Shown here in pieces: positions 9,364 to 16,510 of a stretch of DNA of 34,675 nucleotides (positions are counted from its first letter, which is position 1; each line of letters opens with the position of its first letter). Position numbers and translations under genes: made by a program. Under the pieces are notes generated by a model. It saw only the letters and a program-made list of their open reading frames with translations. It searched no databases and was not told the DNA's origin. Location: assembly GCA_964497585.1 (NCBI GenBank), contig CAZCDS010000070.1, positions 1-34,675 on the forward strand, read 5' to 3'. This DNA comes from CAZCDS01 sp964497585. GTDB lineage: Bacteria > Desulfobacterota > Desulfomonilia > Desulfomonilales > Desulfomonilaceae.

Positions 9364-9399
9364 ATCATATTCGACAGCAGGCTCTTCAGGGGAGTGAAT

Positions 9400-9879
9400 A
9401 TGCCCGACGATAACTTTGAACCGATCATACTCGGCTTTCTCTGTAACTGGTGCGCATACGCGGGTGCGGATCTCGCAGGAGTCAGTCGTTTGCAGTATCC
9501 GCCCAATCTGCGCACCATTCGGTCGCTCTGCTCGGCCACGGTCAGGCCCGATCAGATATTGAAGGCGTTTCAGAAGGGCGCGGACGGCGTCTTTGTGGGC
9601 GGATGACACATCGGGGATTGCCATTACCTGTACGGTAATTACATGACGGTAAAGAGAATCACTTTCATGAGGAAGCTCCTCGATTTCTCCGGGATCGATC
9701 CGGAACGGCTCCTGCTCAAATGGGTCTCCTCCGCGGAAGGACCCCGATTTGCCCGCGTCATGACTGAGTTTACGGAAAAGATTCGCGAGCTTGGACCTTC
9801 CCCCCTGAAACGATCAAAGAACGGGAAAGCAGCAGTACAGGATGCAGTGAACCCCCAAGGTGCGGGGACAAAAGAATAA
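9400..9879 (+). CDS. MvhD/FrhD/BamF-like [2Fe-2S] selenoprotein, second copy (UGA at 9604-9606 read as Sec)
   Basis: This is a paralogue of the gene at 4641 and completes the second Hdr set. FLCNWCAYAGADLAGVSR carries C15 and C18, and another Cys is at 44. UGA falls at codon 69 within GUHIGDCHY, and the frame stays open to a TAA at 9877-9879, giving 159 aa with a longer, basic C-terminal tail than copy one. The ATG at 9400 is preceded by AGGGGAG (9388-9394) with five bases between; the in-frame GTG at 9394 overlaps that ribosome binding site and is unlikely. A stem-loop follows the UGA. Standard calling would give two fragments (to 9606 and from 9643). Role by family: electron transfer between a donor module and HdrA. 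Confidence 0.93.
9623..9639 (+). promoter_or_regulatory. Candidate bacterial SECIS stem-loop of second MvhD-like gene
   Basis: Sixteen bases after the UGA (9604-9606) there is a 6-bp hairpin: ATTACC (9623-9628), loop TGTAC (9629-9633), GGTAAT (9634-9639). The loop contains GU. Placement matches the hairpin in the paralogue at 4860-4878. Confidence 0.68.
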
Positions 9880-9971
9880 ACCGGGAGTCGGAGAGAGCGC
9901 GGAGACGTCTTCTTCCTGGCTTCTCACGGTAGTCCAAGTACCGGCAAAGACCGGATACCCGGAACATTAAG

Positions 9972-10799
9972 ATGATCGATACAGTCAAGGAACATGTAAA
10001 GAAGCTTCTGGAAGGTCAAGAGATAACGGGTTTTCTGGGACTCAAGGAAGAAGACGGGAACATCTTCCCGCATCTCTTTGAGGCGTCCTCTGACCTGGAA
10101 AAGGGATTCACCCTTGGCGAGAGCGACGGACCGGAGCCCAAGAGATATCCGATTGCCTCCACATTGATTACGCTCACAAGCGCCTATCCGGACGCTGTTC
10201 TCGGCGTTCTCGTGCGCGGATGCGACGAGCGCGCGCTCAATGAGCTTGTCAGGTGGAATCAGATCCCCCGGCTCACGGAGCGGATCGTGAAAGTGGGGAT
10301 CCCATGCACGAAGGAGCTCGCCGAAGCCCATGAATGTCTCAAGCCCTGTCCCGATGAGTTCGTCGCGGGAGAGAAGGCCGATCCGGCATCCTATGCGAGA
10401 GTGCATGAGATTGCCAACCTTGACATTCCTGCCAGGCTCCGGTATTGGCTCGGCGAGTTCGACCGGTGTATCAAGTGCTACGGATGCAGAGATATCTGTC
10501 CTGTCTGTTTCTGCAATGTCTGCACACTCGAGGAAGACGTGCTCATCAAGACCGGGGATCTGCCGCCGGAGAACCCGATGTTTCACCTGACAAGGGCGAT
10601 TCATATGGCGGGAAGGTGCATCGACTGCAATCTCTGCACGGAAGTCTGCCCTGCGGAGATTCCGCTTCGAACGCTCTACAAGAGAGTAGCGGAAATAGTG
10701 CGGGATGAATTTGATTATGTTGCAGGTCTGCCCGAAGGAGACAAGTCTCCTCTCAATATACTCGGACCGGATCCCGGCCATACTTCGGCCAATGATTGA
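9972..10799 (+). CDS. Two-[4Fe-4S] iron-sulfur protein, FdhB/FrhB-like electron-transfer subunit
   Basis: This 275-aa cytoplasmic protein has an N-terminal domain of about 160 residues with sparse cysteines (C84, C112, C122, C126), then a ferredoxin-like region. Cluster motifs are C166/C169/C172/C176 and C216/C219/C222/C226. Extra Cys at 179, 181 and 184 lie in the unusual run CPVCFCNVC. This layout recalls the beta subunits of formate dehydrogenases and F420-dependent enzymes that sit beside HdrA/MvhD genes, but I cannot name the exact family. It lies 92 bases after the second MvhD-like gene on the same strand, so it is probably the electron-input or output subunit of that complex. No catalytic molybdenum or NiFe subunit is in the window. 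Confidence 0.8.
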   Translation: MIDTVKEHVKKLLEGQEITGFLGLKEEDGNIFPHLFEASSDLEKGFTLGESDGPEPKRYPIASTLITLTSAYPDAVLGVLVRGCDERALNELVRWNQIPRLTERIVKVGIPCTKELAEAHECLKPCPDEFVAGEKADPASYARVHEIANLDIPARLRYWLGEFDRCIKCYGCRDICPVCFCNVCTLEEDVLIKTGDLPPENPMFHLTRAIHMAGRCIDCNLCTEVCPAEIPLRTLYKRVAEIVRDEFDYVAGLPEGDKSPLNILGPDPGHTSAND

Positions 10800-10851
10800 G
10801 CGAAGCGAGCCCTCGACGTAGCGGTGTTCCCGTTTCGAAGGAAGTGGAGCC

Positions 10852-11121
10852 GTGGAAGCTAAGACCGCCGGTATCGTCTTTCAGGATGACAGGGTAATCT
10901 TCGAGTGTCCCTTTTGCGGGAGGACGCTCCTCAAATCCACTTACCAAAAGTGTTGCAAACTCGTTGACGCGAGCGGCCCGAGGAGAGGCAAAATCTGTGA
11001 GCAGTGCGGAGGCACGGCGCTGCTGGAATTGGACGAGAGATCCAAACGTAAGATCCTGGCCAGGGCTAAGAGGGCATCCCGGGAGAGTCGGGATGAACCT
11101 ACCATTAGAATGGAAGAATAA
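10852..11121 (+). CDS. Small zinc-ribbon-like protein
   Basis: This 89-aa protein of unknown function has two CxxC pairs, CPFC near residue 22 and CEQCGG near 46, plus a CC pair between them. This suggests one structural zinc or iron site. A basic helical tail follows (RSKRKILARAKRASRES). It starts at GTG 10852, with AAGGAA and GGAG just upstream. It lies 52 bases after the iron-sulfur gene and 48 before the prenyltransferase, so it is likely cotranscribed. The role is not recognisable. Confidence 0.6.
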   Translation: MEAKTAGIVFQDDRVIFECPFCGRTLLKSTYQKCCKLVDASGPRRGKICEQCGGTALLELDERSKRKILARAKRASRESRDEPTIRMEE

Positions 11122-11169
11122 GTCCGATCGAACATCTCTCACCCGATGCCATGCTTTGCAGGGGAACGT

Positions 11170-12069
11170 ATGGGACGACTCGGTTACTGGCTTCAGGAGA
11201 TACGGGCGCCTTTTCTTTCTCTGTCAGCGGTTCTCATATTCCTGGGCACTTGCGTTGCATTTGCGGAGGGATTTTTTAATCTTTTCCGGGCGATTCTGGC
11301 GTTGCTGGGACTCGTTCTCCTTCATGTGAGCGTCAACGTATTCAACGAATGCTCCGACTATCGCAGCGGTATCGACTTCCACACAGAGCGAACCCCCTTC
11401 AGCGGCGGGAGCGGTATGCTCACCTCTGGCAAGATAGCCCCTGAAGCGGCGCACACCCTTGCGATCGGTTGTCTGGTGGTCGGAATCGCCATTGGGGTCT
11501 ATTTTCTCCGTGTGACAAACCTGTGGTTGCTACCGCTCCTCGTTGTAGGAGGCTTCTCCGTCTACTTCTATACCGATTTTCTCGCCCGTTACGCGGTTGG
11601 CGAGATCTTCGCCGGTCTCGGCCTCGGCCTTCTCCCGATCCTCGGAGCACACTTCGTTCAGACGGGCCACTATTCGGTCGGCGCGTTGGCGGCCGCAATT
11701 CCCGCGGGCATTCTCACCTTCAACCTGTTGCTCCTCAACGAGTTCCCGGACCTCGAGGCCGATCGAAAGGGTGGACGGAAAAACCTTCTCATCGTCTTCG
11801 GAAGAGAGCTGGGGGGCCGTGTCTATTCAATTCTCCTCATAATCATGTACATTTGGATCGTCTGCGCGACCCTCGTCGGCTGGATGCCCCTCTATTGTCT
11901 CGCCGGCCTGCTGACGCTTCTCCTGGCTTTCAAACCCATGAAATGGGCCTGGGTGGGGGGGCGCCCCGAAGAGGAAACGATTCCCTGCCTCGGAGCAAAT
12001 GTAACGACCAACCTTGCTACGCAGGTGTTGCTGGGGATAGGATTTGTTGCGTCGGTCTATTTCTCGTAG
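11170..12069 (+). CDS. UbiA-family prenyltransferase (MenA-like)
   Basis: This 299-aa integral membrane protein belongs to the UbiA superfamily, which attaches polyprenyl chains to aromatic acceptors such as 1,4-dihydroxy-2-naphthoate in menaquinone synthesis. The first Asp-rich motif is N59-E-C-S-D63 with D69 following, and the second is D194-L-E-A-D198-R-K-G-G-R. Between and after them run about eight hydrophobic segments. I prefer ATG 11170 (AGGGGA upstream); an in-frame ATG at 11146 adds eight residues. It ends the gene series that begins with the Hdr genes. Inference: if cotranscribed, it may supply a quinone for this electron-transfer system. The acceptor substrate cannot be told from the sequence. 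Confidence 0.85.
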   Translation: MGRLGYWLQEIRAPFLSLSAVLIFLGTCVAFAEGFFNLFRAILALLGLVLLHVSVNVFNECSDYRSGIDFHTERTPFSGGSGMLTSGKIAPEAAHTLAIGCLVVGIAIGVYFLRVTNLWLLPLLVVGGFSVYFYTDFLARYAVGEIFAGLGLGLLPILGAHFVQTGHYSVGALAAAIPAGILTFNLLLLNEFPDLEADRKGGRKNLLIVFGRELGGRVYSILLIIMYIWIVCATLVGWMPLYCLAGLLTLLLAFKPMKWAWVGGRPEEETIPCLGANVTTNLATQVLLGIGFVASVYFS

Positions 12070-12226
12070 TCCGTCCTGATGCGCCCGACCGGAGAGAATG
12101 ACTTTTGCCACCGGGTGGCGAGGGAGGAGCTTTTCCAAGAATCGGCGTAAAATGATATGATTGGCATTGAACGGGACCGGCCGTATGCCGGCGGGCAAAT
12201 CTCACCCTTTTGAATGCGCATCCGTC

Positions 12227-12904
12227 TCAATCATTAAACAACAGCGGCAAGAGATATTCCTTGACCCCTCGGAAACATCTTCGATGGGCGGGACAGGGGC
12301 CGTATCGCCGGATCGCTTCTTTGTGGGCCTTTGTGGCGTATCCCTTATGCGAATCAAACCCGTATTCAGGGTATTGTTCGTGCAGCTCCATCATGAGCGC
12401 ATCACGGGTCACCTTCGCGACCACGCCTGCTGCAGCCACGGAGACCGAGAGCCGGTCGCCCTTTACGATAGCCCGCTGAGGGATGTCGAGGTCGAGCTTC
12501 ATGGTGCCGTCGATGAGGAGGTAGTCGGGAGAGGGAGAAACAGCCTGGACAGCCTCGGCCATGGCCGCTCTGGTGGCCTGGTAGATGTTGATACGGTCGA
12601 TCGTCTCCGGGGGGACGATAGCTACCTGAACGGCCTGGGCCCGCTCCTTGACCGCGAGGAAGACGCGTTCCCGTTGCCGTGGCGTGAGCAATTTGGAATC
12701 ATTGAGACCCTCGATGGGATTATCGAGCGGCAGAACTACCGCCGAGGCCACCACAGGACCTGCCAGGGGACCGCGACCCGCTTCGTCAATTCCGGCTATG
12801 CGAAGGGCGCCGAGGGAGAGGGCTTCCTGTTCGAAACGAAATGAAGGTTCCCCGCGCGGCGCGGGACGATTCCTCTCGCGTCTCCCTTTCCTGCTGGCGC
12901 CCAA
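12227..12904 (-). CDS. rnhB: Ribonuclease HII
   Basis: This 225-aa cytoplasmic endonuclease cleaves the RNA strand of RNA-DNA hybrids and removes single ribonucleotides from DNA. The RNase HII hallmark GIDEAGRGPLAGPVVASAV is present near residues 39-57, and the second acidic site is in YLLIDG. The GFDSHKGYATKAHKEAI region near the C-terminus is also typical. The start appears to be TTG 12904, which gives an N-terminal Arg-rich extension; no ATG lies between it and the catalytic motif. It is the last gene of the rpsP operon, four bases after the rplS stop. Confidence 0.96.
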   Translation of the reverse strand: MGASRKGRRERNRPAPRGEPSFRFEQEALSLGALRIAGIDEAGRGPLAGPVVASAVVLPLDNPIEGLNDSKLLTPRQRERVFLAVKERAQAVQVAIVPPETIDRINIYQATRAAMAEAVQAVSPSPDYLLIDGTMKLDLDIPQRAIVKGDRLSVSVAAAGVVAKVTRDALMMELHEQYPEYGFDSHKGYATKAHKEAIRRYGPCPAHRRCFRGVKEYLLPLLFND

Positions 12905-12907
12905 TGA

Positions 12908-13261
12908 TTATCGGCTCCTGTAGCCCCGTTCCTTGAGCCTTGCTGCCTTGCCTCTGAGCTTCCTAATATAGTAGAGCTTGGCTCTGCGGACTCTTCCTCG
13001 ACTGACGATCTCTATCTTGTCAAGCATGGGCGAATTGAGGGGGAAGACCCTCTCCACGCCGATGCCGTACGAGACCTTGCGTACGGTAAAGCTCGAGCGC
13101 GAGCCTTTCCGATTGATGGCGATCACCAGTCCTTCAAAGACCTGAATCCTTTGCCGTTCTCCTTCTACTATCTTTACATGGACCTTAACGGTGTCTCCGA
13201 CCCTGAACTGGGGCAGGTCCATTCGCACCTGTTCCTTTTCGATCTGGTCCAACAGGTTCAT
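12908..13261 (-). CDS. rplS: 50S ribosomal protein L19
   Basis: This 117-aa protein matches L19 over its whole length. Features include FRVGDTVKVHVKIVEGERQR, the conserved FEGLVIA, GVERVFPLNSP and a basic C-terminus. L19 sits at the 30S-50S interface. Its ATG overlaps the trmD stop in ATGA, so the two are probably translationally coupled. Confidence 0.98.
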   Translation of the reverse strand: MNLLDQIEKEQVRMDLPQFRVGDTVKVHVKIVEGERQRIQVFEGLVIAINRKGSRSSFTVRKVSYGIGVERVFPLNSPMLDKIEIVSRGRVRRAKLYYIRKLRGKAARLKERGYRSR

Positions 13262-14007
13262 GATTCGTCTCCGTTCGCTCTCTCTTGACTGATCTCTTCA
13301 AGCAACTCCTGCTCTTCAGCATCGAAGACCCGATCCTTCAGGAGATCAGGCCGACGGGCCAGGGTCCGTGCAAGGGCCTGCTTTTTTCTCCACGTTCGTA
13401 TCTTCTCGTGGTGCCCACCGAGCAGCACGTCGGGGACCTCCATCTCTTCAAAGACCGGCGGCCTCGTATACTGAGGGTATTCGAGGAGGCCGTCGTAGAA
13501 GGATTCCCCTTCTAGGTGGCTGTCCGCTCCGAGAACTCCCGGGACGAGTCGACTGACCGCATCGATAAGGACCATCGCAGCGGTCTCGCCGCCGGAGAGG
13601 ATGTAATCCCCAACGGAGATCTCCTCATCCACAAAGGCTCGAATTCTCTCGTCAAAGCCTTCGTATCGCCCGCAAACGAGAAGGAGGCTCTCACTGAGCG
13701 CCAATCTCTCGGCCGTGGATTGATCGAAGAGACTTCCCTGGGGCGTCATGAGTACCACCAGCGGGCTTTTCATTCGGCCCTTCAGGCTTCCGATACCCCG
13801 GACCGCCGGCTCGGGTTTCATGATCATGCCAGTGCCGCCGCCGTACGGGTAGTCGTCGGTCGACTTGTGGCGGTCATCGCAAAAGTCTCTCAGGTCGACC
13901 GCTTCTATGCTTAGCAGTCCCGCTTCCACGGCTCTTGCGGGATTACCGTACAACAGAAAAGAGTCAAAGACTCTCGGGAATATGGTCAGTATCTTGATCT
14001 CAATCAT
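13258..14007 (-). CDS. trmD: tRNA (guanine-N1-)-methyltransferase
   Basis: This 249-aa SPOUT-class enzyme methylates G37 of tRNAs that read CNN codons, using S-adenosylmethionine, and prevents +1 frameshifting. Characteristic motifs are YGGGTGMIMKPEP, LLVCGRYEGFDERI and the knotted SAM site SVGDYILSGGE. The length is normal. It overlaps rimM by eight bases upstream and rplS by four bases downstream. Confidence 0.98.
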   Translation of the reverse strand: MIEIKILTIFPRVFDSFLLYGNPARAVEAGLLSIEAVDLRDFCDDRHKSTDDYPYGGGTGMIMKPEPAVRGIGSLKGRMKSPLVVLMTPQGSLFDQSTAERLALSESLLLVCGRYEGFDERIRAFVDEEISVGDYILSGGETAAMVLIDAVSRLVPGVLGADSHLEGESFYDGLLEYPQYTRPPVFEEMEVPDVLLGGHHEKIRTWRKKQALARTLARRPDLLKDRVFDAEEQELLEEISQERANGDES

Positions 14008-14506
14008 CCGGAATGAGCCCTTCCGGAGGATCGACGATCATATGCTCGTTCTCGGTATCGATCTCCTTGACAACGTCCTCAATCATCGGGATGAGGATTT
14101 CACCGTGCGGGCCTTCCACCTGGAGCACATCGTTGGCGCCCGTTTCGATAAGGTTGGTGATTTTCCCGAGATTCCGGCCGTCGGTTGTTACGACGTTGAG
14201 GCCTACCAGTTCGAACCAGTAATACTCATCTTCCTCTTTGGGCGTCAGGTTCTTTTCATCGGTCTTTACCAGGGCGCCTACGAGCAACCGTGCCTGTTCC
14301 GGGGTCTCGATTCCGCCCAGCAAGGCAAGAACAGCTCCTTTGTGAACACGAAGTCTCTGTACTTCATAGGGGGTTTGATCAAATACCAGGACGGCGGATT
14401 TCTCGAAAGACTCAAAGGTCTCGGTAAAGGGCCTGATCTTGATTTCTCCCCTGATACCGAACGGCTTGACAGCCCGTCCGATCACGACCAACCGGTTTCC
14501 TGTCAT
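14000..14506 (-). CDS. rimM: 16S rRNA processing / ribosome maturation factor RimM
   Basis: This 168-aa protein has the RimM N-terminal beta-barrel (GRAVKPFGIRGEIKI) and a C-terminal PRC-barrel (LVGLNVVTTDGRNLGKI, ending in LIPDD). It binds S19 and assists 30S head assembly. It lies in the standard order between the KH protein and trmD. Confidence 0.97.
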   Translation of the reverse strand: MTGNRLVVIGRAVKPFGIRGEIKIRPFTETFESFEKSAVLVFDQTPYEVQRLRVHKGAVLALLGGIETPEQARLLVGALVKTDEKNLTPKEEDEYYWFELVGLNVVTTDGRNLGKITNLIETGANDVLQVEGPHGEILIPMIEDVVKEIDTENEHMIVDPPEGLIPDD

Positions 14507-14563
14507 CCCTTTTCAACAGTCGGATCGAGGTAGATCGATCGGAGGCATCCCCGCAGCCGCAGC

Positions 14564-14794
14564 CTATTCGAGGATTTCAAGGACAGCCCGCTTGTTGAGT
14601 TTGGTCGACGCCGCGCTAAGGATCACCCGCATCGCCCTCGCGGTTCGCCCCTGTTTACCGATGACTTTCCCCAGGTCCGATTTCGCGACCTTCAGCTCTA
14701 TGACCGATGTGATCTCGCCTTCCACCTCCGAGACGGATACTTCTTCGGGACTGTCCACAAGCGCCTTGGCAATGTATTCGACCAGCTCTTTCAT
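14564..14794 (-). CDS. khpA: KH-domain RNA-binding protein KhpA
   Basis: This 76-aa protein consists of a single KH domain of the YlqC/KhpA family. The RNA-binding GxxG loop is in GKVIGKQGRTARAMR. The start is MKELVEYIAKALVD, with AAGGAGGGG just upstream. The place between rpsP and rimM is conserved across bacteria. Members bind RNA, often as a pair with KhpB, and are linked to ribosome or sRNA function. Confidence 0.95.
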   Translation of the reverse strand: MKELVEYIAKALVDSPEEVSVSEVEGEITSVIELKVAKSDLGKVIGKQGRTARAMRVILSAASTKLNKRAVLEILE

Positions 14795-14855
14795 CAGTCC
14801 CCTCCTTTCAAGGGGCGATTCAACCGGACAGCGGACAACCGGATCGAAAAGAGCT

Positions 14856-15113
14856 CTATTGTTCAGCCTCGGCGGCTCGGTCGACGTGCCTCATGAGTTT
14901 CCGAACCGTGTCAGATACCTGAGCCCCCCGGGAAATCCACTTCTGAATCGCGTGCGTCTTCAGGTTGAGACCAGTTTCTTTGTTCCTGGGATCGTACGTG
15001 CCCAGAACTTCCAGGAATCTGCCGTCCCTCGGGAATCGTGAGTCGCTTGCCACAACTCTGTAGAAGGGCTTCTTTTTTGCTCCGTGACGGGCGAGGCGAA
15101 TTTTCACGGCCAT
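14856..15113 (-). CDS. rpsP: 30S ribosomal protein S16
   Basis: This 85-aa protein is a full-length S16, starting MAVKIRLARHGAKKKPFYR and containing the conserved GRFLEVLGTYDP. S16 is an early 30S assembly protein. It is the first gene of the six-gene operon running down to rnhB. A GGAGG lies 11 bases before the ATG, and a sigma-70 promoter lies 50-78 bases upstream. The ffh gene that often precedes rpsP is not here. Confidence 0.98.
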   Translation of the reverse strand: MAVKIRLARHGAKKKPFYRVVASDSRFPRDGRFLEVLGTYDPRNKETGLNLKTHAIQKWISRGAQVSDTVRKLMRHVDRAAEAEQ

Positions 15114-15162
15114 GTATCTAGGGACCTCCGTTCGGCCTAACGGCGTTTGTGGTAAATTGGAA

Positions 15163-15191
15163 ATATTATTTTACCCCTTTTTTCCTGTCAA
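15163..15191 (-). promoter_or_regulatory. Sigma-70 promoter of the rpsP operon
   Basis: Reading the minus strand, TTGACA (15191-15186) is followed after exactly 17 bases by TAATAT (15168-15163), both close to consensus. It points toward rpsP and starts transcription about 45 bases before its ATG. The rest of the 302-base gap (15114-15415) shows no other feature I can support, although control signals for the divergent gene at 15416 must also lie in it. Confidence 0.8.
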
Positions 15192-15415
15192 GCAAAAAGG
15201 TCTTTGCAATCATCCGGTTCTTTTTCGTGACACCGTACGGGTGCCGTCCTTGACAGCCCCCACGCCATGCTCGTAGATTGAGATTGTACCGGCCTCCATG
15301 CAACGCAATCGTGCGGAGACGCCGAGTTTTATGCACGAAAAGGCACAATCCCGCGAGACATGAAGGCCCCATTCGCGCCGGCCGGGGCAAATAGAATCCT
15401 TTTCTGGAGTCGAGC

Positions 15416-16228
15416 ATGAAACAGAAAACGGTGAAATCCCTGAGCGAACGGGAATTGTGGACGCTCAAAGAGTTCGTGGAAAACACCTTGCGTAAGAGCG
15501 GAGCGCTGCTCATGCGTATGTACGGCAAAGGAAATAACGAGCTGAAATTCGACGAGGAACTCGTGACTGAAGCTGATAACTGCGCGTGGGAGCTGATCAC
15601 GGAGAAGATCAAGGGGAGCTTCGAAGGTCACGGCTTCCTCAGAGAACTCGACGAGGAGGACCTGGAAGAGAACAATCTTCCCCGTTTCCTTTGGATCGTT
15701 GATACACTCGACGGAGCGGCTTCTTTCCGGGCGGGGATGCCTGTTTGGGGCGTGAGCGCGGCGCTCTTCGAGAAGTTTTGGCCTGTTCTTGCTTTTCTGT
15801 ACCTTCCTGTGACCGGAGAGCTCTACTCGGCCTACGCGTCCAGAGAGGCTCTTCTCAACGATGAACCGATCCGAGTCAGAGATGACGCTGATTTCGACAA
15901 CGAAAGCCTTGCATTGGTCTATTCCCGTTTTCATCGGGATTTTGTCAGCAATTTTCCGGGAAAACTGAGAAATTTCGGTTCATCCGCAGGCCACATGGCC
16001 TATGTTGCCCGTGGAGCAGCCGACGGCTGCCTCATGAAGAATGTGAAGGTTCAGGACCTGGCTGCAGGAAGCATTATCCTCGAGGCAGCGGGGGGAGAGA
16101 TCCGGTTCCTCGACGGCGGTCGGTTCCACGTGGGAGACTACCTTCATGGCCGTAGGATTGAGGCCCCCCTCATTGCAGCTCCGAAAGGCACTGCAAAACG
16201 TCTTGCCGACTATTTCAGATTGCGGTGA
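15416..16228 (+). CDS. Inositol-monophosphatase-family protein (variant motif)
   Basis: This 270-aa cytoplasmic protein has the FIG/IMPase/CysQ fold, whose members are Mg-dependent, Li-sensitive phosphatases. Metal-binding features are LVTEAD near 50, an acidic run ELDEEDLEE near 75, D96-T-L-D99-G-A-A-S-F (normally D-P-L-D-G-T-x-N-F), and D214 in QDLAAGSIILEAAGG. The aspartates are kept, but the Pro and the catalytic-loop Thr of DPxDGT are replaced. Activity is therefore uncertain: it may be a phosphatase of altered substrate range or a non-catalytic relative. The ATG is preceded by GGAG. It stands alone, divergent from the rpsP operon. Confidence 0.82.
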   Translation: MKQKTVKSLSERELWTLKEFVENTLRKSGALLMRMYGKGNNELKFDEELVTEADNCAWELITEKIKGSFEGHGFLRELDEEDLEENNLPRFLWIVDTLDGAASFRAGMPVWGVSAALFEKFWPVLAFLYLPVTGELYSAYASREALLNDEPIRVRDDADFDNESLALVYSRFHRDFVSNFPGKLRNFGSSAGHMAYVARGAADGCLMKNVKVQDLAAGSIILEAAGGEIRFLDGGRFHVGDYLHGRRIEAPLIAAPKGTAKRLADYFRLR

Positions 16229-16510
16229 TCCGCACGCGGTGAGAACACCCGTCCGACTCTGGATGTCCTCTTTCGCATTGCTGGGCAGGACCGGTCTTTC
16301 CTTAATCCTTGATGCTATGAGGCCGAAATTCTGAAGTTTTTGCGAAGGGCTCCGGAGAGAGATTTTCTGTGGGAATGGTACCGGCGGTCAACTCTTGGTC
16401 TGATTCCGGTCTATTATTTGTTCGTGGGCTCGTTGGGCTTGACGGGATTCTCTTAGATGGCTAATCTGTAGCCGGCGAGCCCGGATTCCCGCGTCAGGGG
16501 GAAGGTTTGA

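Noticed and set aside
4842..9606. In-frame TGA codons as signs of pseudogenes or sequencing errors in the MvhD-like and HdrA genes
   Set aside because: All three lie exactly at conserved Cys sites, the same frame continues with family sequence, and each is followed by a hairpin, so selenocysteine is the better reading.
12110..12210. Inverted repeats GCCACC-G-GGTGGC and CCGGC-CGTAT-GCCGG between the convergent prenyltransferase and rnhB genes
   Set aside because: Neither is followed by a T-run on either strand, so I cannot support a Rho-independent terminator.
12161..12844. 227-codon open frame on the plus strand
   Set aside because: It lies opposite rnhB, which has clear RNase HII motifs.
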